A stretch of DNA of 64,000 nt from the NCBI RefSeq assembly GCF_042652345.1, contig NZ_JBHSJJ010000004.1, positions 372,001 through 436,000 of the forward strand, given 5' to 3'. This DNA comes from Negadavirga shengliensis. GTDB taxonomy: Bacteria > Bacteroidota > Bacteroidia > Cytophagales > Cyclobacteriaceae. The notes under the pieces are model-generated. The model searched no databases. It was not told where the DNA came from and saw only the letters and a program-made list of their open reading frames with translations. A program made the translations under genes and the position numbers. Positions 1-7,230 of the stretch are shown piece after piece. The first letter of the stretch is position 1; every line of letters begins with the position of its first letter.

Positions 1-271
1 GAAAGTTGGCACAAACAATGAAGTGTTTGGAGGGGTCAAAAAACTTGTCTTCTCCCACAAGGCCTGACCACCATTGCTGTGCATTGGCATCTCCGGTAAG
101 GGCATGCAATACCCATATTACATTGTCTTTTTTTGGTGTCAGGTGTCCTTGTGTGGTATAACTGATCTGAAATCCGGGGAGAGTACCACCGGATTCCAGT
201 ACCAGGTCTTCATTGCAAGTGAAAATCTCTTGGGTCATTTCAGCGATCAGATACGGAGATTGAAGGTTCAT
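1..271 (-). CDS. metX: Homoserine O-acetyltransferase, N-terminal fragment cut by window edge
   Basis: Only the first 90 residues are inside the window; the gene runs off the left edge. The enzyme transfers acetyl from acetyl-CoA to homoserine, giving O-acetylhomoserine for direct sulfhydrylation to homocysteine in the cytoplasm. The visible part has the alpha/beta-hydrolase start typical of MetX: a beta strand leading into HALTGDANA (oxyanion-hole region) and then the QWWSGLVGEDKFFDP segment before FIVCAN. The catalytic Ser, Asp and His lie beyond the edge. The ATG is five bases after the stop of metY, so the two genes are one transcription unit, and the product of MetX is the substrate of MetY. 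The assignment rests on characteristic N-terminal motifs and the metY neighbour; homoserine O-succinyltransferase activity within the same fold cannot be excluded. Confidence 0.88.
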   Translation of the reverse strand, partial: MNLQSPYLIAEMTQEIFTCNEDLVLESGGTLPGFQISYTTQGHLTPKKDNVIWVLHALTGDANAQQWWSGLVGEDKFFDPSKHFIVCANF

Positions 272-276
272 ATTTA

Positions 277-1584
277 TTATTTGATTTTGTCAAAAGCAGC
301 ACTGAGGTCCGCTTTTATATCTTCTATATGCTCTATTCCCGAGGAAATCCGCAACTGCGTTGGCGTAACCCCCGCAGCCAACTGTTCTTCATCAGATAAT
401 TGCTGGTGGGTGGTGGCTGATGGCTGGATGATCAGTGTTTTGGCATCGCCCACATTGGCCAGGTGTGAAATCAGCTGCAGATTGTTGATGAATGCAGAAG
501 CGGTCTCCTTTTCTCCCTCCAGTTCAAAGCTCAACACACCTCCGTAGCCATTTGGAAGGTATTTTTTTGCGGTTTGATGATATGGGCTTGAAGGCAGTCC
601 CGGATAGCTTACTTTTCTGACTTGAGGGTGGTTCTCCAACCATTTTGCCAGTTCCAGGGCATTGTCTGCCGTTCGCTGAACTCTTAAAGAAAGTGTTTCC
701 AATCCTTGCAACAACAGAAATGCATTAAAAGGACTCATGGCGGGTCCGAAATCCCGGAGTCCTTCTACTCTGGTCCGGATGGCAAATGCAATGTTGGGCA
801 GGCCCAGCGGGTTGTTGTCTCCAAATGTTTCCCAAAAATTAAGACCATGGTAACCTTCAGAAGGCTCAGAAAATTGAGGAAACTTCCCATTGCCCCAGTT
901 ATAGTTGCCACCGTCTACAATGATACCACCAATGGAATTGCCATGTCCCCCGATCCATTTTGTAGCCGAAGAAACCACAATGTTGGCGCCGTGTTTGATG
1001 GGTTGGCATAAAAAGCCACCGGCGCCAAATGTGTTGTCAACCACCAACGGTATATCATATTTTTTTGCCAGATTGGCTACCTCTGCAAAATCAGGCACGT
1101 TGAATTCAGGGTTACCGATGGTTTCTACATAGATAGCCTTGGTTTTATCGTTGATTTCCGCCTCAAGATCCGCTGCTTTATCCGTTTTCGCAAACCTCGC
1201 CTCGATACCGATACGTTTGAAAGATACTTTGAACTGATTGTAAGTGCCTCCATATAAAAACGGGGAGGTAACGAAGTTGTCTCCCACAGTCAGAAAATTG
1301 TTAAGGGCCAAAAACTGTGCGGATTGGCCGGAAGCAGTGGCCACCGCCGCTACACCACCTTCCAATGCCGCCATCCTTTTTTCAAAAACATCTGTCGTAG
1401 GATTCATGATCCTGGTGTAGATGTTGCCGAATTCTTTCAAAGCGAAAAGATTTGCGCCATGTTCCGCTGAATTAAAAACATAGGAAGTGGTCTGGTAGAT
1501 TGGAACCGCCCTGGCGTTGGTAGCTGAGTCTGCTTCCTGACCCGCATGGATCTGTAAAGTTTCGAAACGATAATTTTGAGACAT
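277..1584 (-). CDS. metY: O-acetylhomoserine aminocarboxypropyltransferase (sulfhydrylase)
   Basis: This PLP enzyme of the Cys/Met metabolism family replaces the acetyl group of O-acetylhomoserine with sulfide to give homocysteine. The 435-residue product is full length for the MetY subgroup, which is longer than cystathionine gamma-synthases (about 390). The start MSQNYRFETLQIHAGQE is the usual MetY N terminus. The cofactor Schiff-base lysine is K209 in SSATKWIGGHG, and YGGTYNQF and the IYVETIGNPEFNVPD segment (PLP phosphate and ring contacts) are present. It is the first gene of a metY-metX operon with a five-base spacer. I looked upstream for a SAM-I riboswitch core and did not recognise one, so control may be transcriptional. 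The family assignment is secure; sulfide rather than another thiol as nucleophile is from family knowledge. Confidence 0.95.
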   Translation of the reverse strand: MSQNYRFETLQIHAGQEADSATNARAVPIYQTTSYVFNSAEHGANLFALKEFGNIYTRIMNPTTDVFEKRMAALEGGVAAVATASGQSAQFLALNNFLTVGDNFVTSPFLYGGTYNQFKVSFKRIGIEARFAKTDKAADLEAEINDKTKAIYVETIGNPEFNVPDFAEVANLAKKYDIPLVVDNTFGAGGFLCQPIKHGANIVVSSATKWIGGHGNSIGGIIVDGGNYNWGNGKFPQFSEPSEGYHGLNFWETFGDNNPLGLPNIAFAIRTRVEGLRDFGPAMSPFNAFLLLQGLETLSLRVQRTADNALELAKWLENHPQVRKVSYPGLPSSPYHQTAKKYLPNGYGGVLSFELEGEKETASAFINNLQLISHLANVGDAKTLIIQPSATTHQQLSDEEQLAAGVTPTQLRISSGIEHIEDIKADLSAAFDKIK

Positions 1585-2031
1585 GTTGTGTTTTGTTTTG
1601 AGGTTTATTAATTAGAACAGTTGTTTTCCATTGAAAAATATTTCCGCAGCAACCGACGGCCATATGTTTTTTGCAGTGTTTCAAAAACACATACAGCCAT
1701 CAAAATGACAGATTCTAGGAATGAGGCAGGAAATATTCCTGTAACAGGAAGGTACGTTTTGTAGGGAAATTTGCTTGTGATATGAAACCATGCTCTTCAG
1801 AATTTATATATCCAAATGGCCTTAATGCCCCTTGGCAGGAATTGGCACCTTGGATTTTCCAGGTTGCCAGAGGATCACTGAGCCTGTCTCTAACCTCTTC
1901 TTTATAAATCCAAATACTTTAAAAAGTAAAAGGATGCTGCAAAATAAGCGCTCTTTCGCCTTATTTGCAATAATTTGCCACCAAAATTTTTAATTTTGAA
2001 ACAAATATCCACGATTTCAGTGTGATAGGGT
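1585..2031. other. Divergent intergenic region between metY and the PagL-like gene
   Basis: 447 bases without a credible gene. It must hold the promoters for metY (leftward) and the PagL-like gene (rightward). The only clear structure is a run of alternating inverted hexamers at 1727-1750, listed separately. A small hairpin (GTGTTT/AAACAC) lies near 1677-1691. No riboswitch was recognised. Confidence 0.5.
1727..1750. promoter_or_regulatory. Alternating inverted hexamers, possible operator
   Basis: CAGGAA, then TTCCTG, then CAGGAA, each separated by three bases (ATA and TAA). Any two neighbours form a dyad, so the site could bind two dimers side by side or form either of two small hairpins. 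It lies about 145 bases upstream of metY and about 280 upstream of the PagL-like gene. A regulatory role is inferred from symmetry and location only. Confidence 0.3.
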
Positions 2032-3093
2032 ATGTATGAATTGAAAATCTCTTTTTTCTCATTGCTCCTGATTTTATATTTGGGAACACATGCTACTGCC
2101 CAGAAGGTCTCCAGGTGGACAGGGGAACTGCAAAAAGGCATTATCGTTGCCCATGCCACAGATCTGATTCCAGTGGCCGATTCCCAGCCCTTTGGCTTTC
2201 GTGCGGGCTTTGATGTATTGCAGAAAAGCAGGGATGCATGGCATGCATGTCATTGCCATCATTTTCTCGGAATAGATTTTTCATACCATAATTTCAATAA
2301 CCGCGAAATCCTGGGAAGCGCTTTGTCCTTGTCGGGGGCATTCGAACCCGTTATATGGCATAATAAGAACTGGCTGCTGTCTGTAAGGTCCGGTATGGGT
2401 ATCAGCTATATTACCAGAGTTTACGATGAAGAATTTAACCCGGATAATAATTTTTTCAGCAGCCCCATAAGTTTTCTGTTGTTTATTTCTCCGAAAATCA
2501 GTTACAAATTATCAGAACGCTGGATGAGTAGCCTTACGCTTCATTACAACCATATTTCCAATGGCGGTCAGAGGCAACCCAACAGAGGCATGAATTTTCC
2601 CACCTTAGGCATAGGGATATCCTATTTGGTACGGGATCTGGACTTGCCGGACCATGAGGCCGAAAAAGCAAGTAAAAAAGTAGCTTGGCATGCGGATTTT
2701 TTTGGTACGATGAGAGATGATCCCGTCAATCCGGGAAGGAAGCCTTCTTTTGGTGTATCTGCAGGAAGCATTTACCGGATAGGCAGGGTGAATGGATTAG
2801 GGGCGGGAGCGGAAATCAATTGGGACCTCGCAGCCAATGAAATCTCAGGAAGCGGCAACGCGGCTATCCTGGGTACCTATTTTTCCCACCATTTTCTCTT
2901 CGGCAGGTTTGATTTCAGTCAACGCATGACATGGTATATCCAAAAACCGGTTGGTTATCAGCCTGATAGGACTTTCTTTCAAAGGTATATTTTAAGTTAT
3001 GAAATTTTTAAAGGGGTGCGTGTAGGAGTGGGTTTGAAAACACATGGCCACGTAGCGGAGAATATCGATTTCCGTATAGGATGGCGGAAATAG
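2032..3093 (+). CDS. Acyloxyacyl hydrolase, PagL-like lipid A 3-O-deacylase
   Basis: Predicted outer-membrane beta-barrel esterase that removes the 3-O acyl chain from lipid A. A signal peptide of about 23 residues ends in THATAQ. The PagL active-site signature is seen as HISNGG with catalytic His174 and Ser176, followed by N-x-G (PNRGMN) as in the family. At 353 residues it is about twice the length of proteobacterial PagL (mature about 150); residues beyond about 210 hold a second set of alternating amphipathic strands (for example GLGAGAEINWDL), a form common in Bacteroidota. It appears to be transcribed alone. The fold family is well supported by the motif; activity on this organism's lipid A is inferred. 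Confidence 0.8.
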   Translation: MYELKISFFSLLLILYLGTHATAQKVSRWTGELQKGIIVAHATDLIPVADSQPFGFRAGFDVLQKSRDAWHACHCHHFLGIDFSYHNFNNREILGSALSLSGAFEPVIWHNKNWLLSVRSGMGISYITRVYDEEFNPDNNFFSSPISFLLFISPKISYKLSERWMSSLTLHYNHISNGGQRQPNRGMNFPTLGIGISYLVRDLDLPDHEAEKASKKVAWHADFFGTMRDDPVNPGRKPSFGVSAGSIYRIGRVNGLGAGAEINWDLAANEISGSGNAAILGTYFSHHFLFGRFDFSQRMTWYIQKPVGYQPDRTFFQRYILSYEIFKGVRVGVGLKTHGHVAENIDFRIGWRK

Positions 3094-3268
3094 GGAGTGG
3101 TTTGTTCCGGGTTTCCCCGTTGCTATTATTTCAGTAAAACGCTGATTGAAAAGCTTGCTCTGGCGTGGAAGAGGCATACTTTTTGCGTCTTAAACCTGCA
3201 TGAATAAAACCCATATTTCCTTACCTCAAATAGATATTTGGATTTCGATAAAACTAAAGCCATAGCAA

Positions 3269-3721
3269 ATGAAAAACACCAACTATCAGAAGTTTTTAAT
3301 CATGCTTACGGCATCTTTTATGATAATGTATGCTGTGATGTATTTGAATGTTGACACAGTTGATCATGTATATCTGAGCACGACGAGGTTATACATGACT
3401 TCCCTGATGGTGGCCCCCATGTCCTTAATCATGTTGACGGTAATGAAAGGGATGTATCAGAATAGAAAGCTTAACTTGCTTATTGTCGGGGCAAGTATTA
3501 CCGTATTTGTTATGGCCTTCATTTTATTGCGGACCCAGACTCCCATCGGTGATAAGCAGTACATGAAGGCAATGATACCGCATCATTCCTCGGCCATTTT
3601 GACCAGCGAGGAGGCTGATATCAGAGATCCTGAAGTAAAAAAGCTGGCTGAAGAAATCATCAAAACGCAAAAGGAAGAAATAGCACAAATGAAAAAGATT
3701 TTGGACCGGATGGAGGAATAA
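3269..3721 (+). CDS. DUF305 membrane protein
   Basis: A 150-residue protein with three predicted membrane helices in the first 95 residues, followed by a short DUF305 region facing out of the membrane. The signature MKAMIPHHSSAI, with paired histidines and nearby methionines, is seen at about residues 105-116, and an acidic/lysine-rich helix (EIIKTQKEEIAQMKKIL) closes the protein. DUF305 proteins belong to the ferritin-like superfamily and are often linked to copper or other metals, but the biochemical role is not settled. No metal-resistance genes flank it here. Family call secure, function unknown. Confidence 0.8.
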   Translation: MKNTNYQKFLIMLTASFMIMYAVMYLNVDTVDHVYLSTTRLYMTSLMVAPMSLIMLTVMKGMYQNRKLNLLIVGASITVFVMAFILLRTQTPIGDKQYMKAMIPHHSSAILTSEEADIRDPEVKKLAEEIIKTQKEEIAQMKKILDRMEE

Positions 3722-3750
3722 TACATCATTTCTATCTAAAATAAGACCTC

Positions 3751-3779
3751 GCCGGGGCTATTCAACAACCATCCCCGGC
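3751..3779 (+). terminator. Hairpin downstream of DUF305 gene
   Basis: GCCGGGG pairs with CCCCGGC across a 15-base loop, 30 bases after the DUF305 stop codon. No long T run follows, so its strength as an intrinsic terminator is uncertain. Confidence 0.4.
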
Positions 3780-3945
3780 TATCTCACCTTTAGGCCATTG
3801 GCCCGATAACCATTTTATTTTTATGCAAAAATAAATACATTGACAGGTCAATATGGAGGTTATACGGAATCAGGTCATGATTTTGCAGCCGATTGTTCCG
3901 AAAACCATCATTTATTAGGTTAATGTTTCCAAAATCAGCTTAAAC

Positions 3946-6738
3946 ATGCTAAAAATTTATCTTTTTAATATATTTGCGCTTGTTTCTTTGTTTTCCTGTC
4001 AATCCGGTCAGCAGGATGCTGCCCCCTTAAGTACCGGCGGTGGGGACCGCTTCGATAATTATACGGATTGGGCCATCTATCGGGGTGATAAAAAAGCCAA
4101 TCAGTTTTCAGAAATGGCCCAGATTCACGCGGCCAACGTGCACAAACTGGAAAAAGCCTGGGAATACCACACGGGTGATCCCAACGGGCCGTCCATGTAT
4201 TCCAACCCGATTATTATTGAAGGCCTGATGTATTTTACCACGCCAAAATTGGATGCCGTGGCCATCGATGCCAAAACCGGTGAAGAAGTTTGGGTTTTTG
4301 ATGCTACCCGGTACAATGAGGGCCAGAAAATTTTCAGAGGTAGAAACCGGGGGGTAACTTATTGGGAAGGTGAAGAAGGACAGCGCATCTTCCACTTTGT
4401 CAACAACAGGGTATATGCCCTGGATGCCAAAACAGGAGCGTTGATCACTTCTTTTGGAAAAGACGGGTTTATAGATTTGAGGGAACACCTGCCGGTTGAA
4501 TCTGCCACTGCCTCCATAGAGGTGACCACTCCGGGAATTGTTTATAAAAACTTCCTGATCGTCACTTCGAGGGTACCTGAGGAATACAATTCCACGCCAG
4601 GTGATGTAAGGGCGTTTGACGCGGTGACGGGTGAATTCAAATGGATATTCCACACGGTGCCCCAGGAAGGTGAGTTTGGCCATGACACCTGGGAGTGGGT
4701 AGAAGGCGAAAAGTATGGTGGAAACAATCCCTGGGGAGGCTTTACCGTGGATGAAGAGCGCGGATGGGTGTTTTTTGCCACCGGTTCGCCTGCCAATGAT
4801 TATTATGGGGGCTTCCGCAAAGGAATGAACCTGTTTGGTAATTGTGTGGTGGCCTTGGATGCAACTACAGGCGAAAGAAAATGGCACTATCAGACCGTTC
4901 ACCACGATATTTGGGATTTTGACAATCCGCCTGCCCCGATATTGGTGACCCTTACCGACGGCAAAGAAAAGCGGGATGCGGTAGTCCAGTTGACCAAAAT
5001 GGGCTTTACCTTTGTCCTGGACAGGGACACCGGGAAGCCTGTCTTCCCAGTGGTGGAAATGCCGGTGCCACCTTCCACCGTACCCGGTGAAGAAGCCTGG
5101 CCTACCCAGCCATTTCCTGTAAAACCACCCCCGCTGGTGAGAATATCCCTGCATGAGGCTGACTTGACCAGGGTTACACCTGAATCTTATGAATCCGCCC
5201 TGGAGCAGTTCAAAAAACACGGGACCGGATTCATTTATACCCCGCCATCCCTTCAGGGGACCATCACCACTCCCAGTCACCAAGGAGGAGTGGAATGGGG
5301 TGGCGCTGCCTTCAATCCCTACCTCAATGTCCTTTATGTGAATGCCAATGAGGCGCCTTCCATCAATACCCTGCATCACTTCTATGATACAGACCCCAAT
5401 GCTGAGGCGTCGCCGGTACAAAAAGGACTTTTGGTGTATCAAAAGAACTGTACCACCTGTCACGGTGCCGAGCGTGAAGGAACATCTCCTGCTTTTCCCG
5501 CCTTGACCCATCTTAATATGGAGGAAAAGGAGATCAGGGAACTGCTTCGCAATGGGAGAGGCATTATGCCCGCGTTTGGTCAGTTGACTTACCAGGAGGT
5601 CAACCATCTGGTTGCCTATCTCAAGGCCGACCCAAAAGATATCGAAAAAGTTACCAATACAGGTACTGTTGAACGCTACTCGATCTCTAATCCGTTTTTT
5701 ACGGATCAATATGGTGCACCCGCCATTTCCCCTCCTTGGGGTACTTTGAATGCAGTAGACTTGATAGGGGGGGATATCTTGTGGAAAGTCCCTCTGGGAG
5801 AATATCCTGAATTGGCGGCAATGGGGATCAAGGATACCGGGGCGAAGAACTTTGGCGGCCCTGTCACCACTCCAGGGGGCCTGGTGTTCATCGCCGGTAC
5901 CCCGGATGAAAAGATCCGGGCATTCAGCAGTCATACGGGAGAGGTGCTTTGGGAGTACAAACTTCCCGCCGGCGGATATGCTACGCCAAGTATTTATATG
6001 ATCGATGGGAAACAGTATGTGGTCATCGCTGCCGGTGGGGGAGGCAAAAATGCCACGCCTTATGGGGATTCCATCATCGCTTTTGCATTACCCGATGATG
6101 AAGAAGATGGGCTCTCTCAAAAGAAAGGGGAGTGGATGGAACTGTTTGACGGAGAAACACTGGATGGATGGGTACACCTGAACGGTTCCCATCGGTATAC
6201 AGTAGAAAAGGGAGCCATCGTGGCCCGCACCGTAAAAGGAAGTGAGAATTCTTTTCTTTGTACCAAAGAGGAATTTGGCGATTTTGAGATGGAACTGGAA
6301 GTGATGATTGACAGCGTGACCAACTCAGGGATACAGATCCGGTCGCAGGTGAAGCCTTTGACACATGGTGAAGGGCACCATAACCGGGCCGGCAGGGTGT
6401 ACGGCCCACAGGTAGAGATGCAGCGCAACCACCGTCCGGGCACCCCCACCACGGGTTTGATATATGGAGAAGCTTTAGGAACCGGATGGCTGTCTTCAGA
6501 AGAGAAAATACAAAACGGTCATCATTTCCTTCACAACGATGGCTGGAACCACATGCGTATATTGGCCGAGGGCCCGCGCATTCAGACATGGGTAAACGGA
6601 CATAAAGTAGAGGACCTGACCAATGAAGAAGTATACCGCACCCATCCAAAGGGTTTTATAGGTCTTCAGGCCCATGGCATGGAAGACGGAAGGGAATATA
6701 TCATGCGGTACAGGAATATGCGGATCAAGCCGTTGTAA
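3946..6738 (+). CDS. PQQ-type quinoprotein / cytochrome c / DUF1080 fusion lipoprotein
   Basis: A three-part 930-residue exported lipoprotein. The signal peptide ends at lipobox Cys18 (SLFSC). Residues about 35-480 and 570-720 form a quinoprotein beta-propeller of the PQQ-dependent dehydrogenase type (tryptophan-docking repeats such as ALDATTGERKWHYQT, and HHDIWDFDNPPAPIL). A class I cytochrome c domain is inserted between them, with CTTCH at 502-506 as the haem site and a later Met in GRGIMPAFG as likely sixth ligand. From about 726 to the end comes DUF1080, the 3-keto-disaccharide hydrolase-like concanavalin fold (ELFDGETLDGW, then SGIQIRSQ). Quinoproteins oxidise sugars or alcohols and pass electrons to cytochrome c; several DUF1080 proteins act on 3-keto-glycosides. 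One polypeptide could therefore oxidise a sugar hydroxyl and cleave the product, but the substrate is unknown. Confidence 0.85.
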   Translation: MLKIYLFNIFALVSLFSCQSGQQDAAPLSTGGGDRFDNYTDWAIYRGDKKANQFSEMAQIHAANVHKLEKAWEYHTGDPNGPSMYSNPIIIEGLMYFTTPKLDAVAIDAKTGEEVWVFDATRYNEGQKIFRGRNRGVTYWEGEEGQRIFHFVNNRVYALDAKTGALITSFGKDGFIDLREHLPVESATASIEVTTPGIVYKNFLIVTSRVPEEYNSTPGDVRAFDAVTGEFKWIFHTVPQEGEFGHDTWEWVEGEKYGGNNPWGGFTVDEERGWVFFATGSPANDYYGGFRKGMNLFGNCVVALDATTGERKWHYQTVHHDIWDFDNPPAPILVTLTDGKEKRDAVVQLTKMGFTFVLDRDTGKPVFPVVEMPVPPSTVPGEEAWPTQPFPVKPPPLVRISLHEADLTRVTPESYESALEQFKKHGTGFIYTPPSLQGTITTPSHQGGVEWGGAAFNPYLNVLYVNANEAPSINTLHHFYDTDPNAEASPVQKGLLVYQKNCTTCHGAEREGTSPAFPALTHLNMEEKEIRELLRNGRGIMPAFGQLTYQEVNHLVAYLKADPKDIEKVTNTGTVERYSISNPFFTDQYGAPAISPPWGTLNAVDLIGGDILWKVPLGEYPELAAMGIKDTGAKNFGGPVTTPGGLVFIAGTPDEKIRAFSSHTGEVLWEYKLPAGGYATPSIYMIDGKQYVVIAAGGGGKNATPYGDSIIAFALPDDEEDGLSQKKGEWMELFDGETLDGWVHLNGSHRYTVEKGAIVARTVKGSENSFLCTKEEFGDFEMELEVMIDSVTNSGIQIRSQVKPLTHGEGHHNRAGRVYGPQVEMQRNHRPGTPTTGLIYGEALGTGWLSSEEKIQNGHHFLHNDGWNHMRILAEGPRIQTWVNGHKVEDLTNEEVYRTHPKGFIGLQAHGMEDGREYIMRYRNMRIKPL

Positions 6739-6752
6739 TTGATGGGGTTCAA

Positions 6753-7085
6753 TTAGCCGATCCTTAATCCATTTGCTGTTCTTCTTTCTGTAGTCAGGAG
6801 GGTAATCTCGTTTCCTACAGCTCCCAGGATCAGGCATTCGCTTCGCATATTGGCGATCTGCTTGGGAGGGAAGTTGATGACCGCCACCACTTGTTTACCA
6901 ACCAAGTCCTCGGGACGGTACAGATCGGTGATCTGGGCAGAGGATTTTTTGATGCCCAGGTCACCAAAATCAACCCATAGTTTGTATGAAGGCATTTTGG
7001 CTTCCTGAAAAACTTCGGCCATGATAATGGTTCCGGTGCGTATGTCCACCTTCATAAAATCCTCCCAGCTTAGTGTGTTTTCCAT
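6753..7085 (-). CDS. csaA: tRNA-binding-domain protein, CsaA-like
   Basis: A 110-residue protein, exactly the usual CsaA length, consisting of one EMAP/tRNA-binding OB fold. The MENTLSWEDFMKVDIRTGTI start is the typical CsaA N terminus, followed by YKLWVDFGDLGIKKSSAQIT and VVAVINFPPKQIANMRSE, which match the conserved core. An in-frame upstream extension of 34 residues to 7187 does not look like family sequence, so I chose the ATG at 7085. CsaA is described as a chaperone with export-related activity in Bacillus, and the fold binds tRNA in related proteins; the role in Bacteroidota is unclear. It converges on the quinoprotein gene with a 14-base gap. Confidence 0.88.
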   Translation of the reverse strand: MENTLSWEDFMKVDIRTGTIIMAEVFQEAKMPSYKLWVDFGDLGIKKSSAQITDLYRPEDLVGKQVVAVINFPPKQIANMRSECLILGAVGNEITLLTTERRTANGLRIG

Positions 7086-7230
7086 ATGAACGGTTGTTTT
7101 AAGGATCGTTATAATGTTGAATTCACGAATTTCGGATACAATAGTGTCACCCGCAGCGCCGGCTTTACTGCTGTTTGAAATCTTCAATGTTTGGAGTTTG
7201 GACGCAGGTTCCTAGGAAACAGTATCCATC

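Noticed and set aside
1585..1760. SAM riboswitch in the metY leader
   Set aside because: I looked on the minus strand for the conserved SAM-I core and did not find it; a covariance-model search would settle this.
4108..5934. Long open frame (about 608 codons) on the minus strand inside the quinoprotein gene
   Set aside because: It lies wholly antisense to a well-supported gene, has no family motif, and its composition (many Gly, Arg, His, Pro) is what the reverse of a GC-richer coding strand gives.
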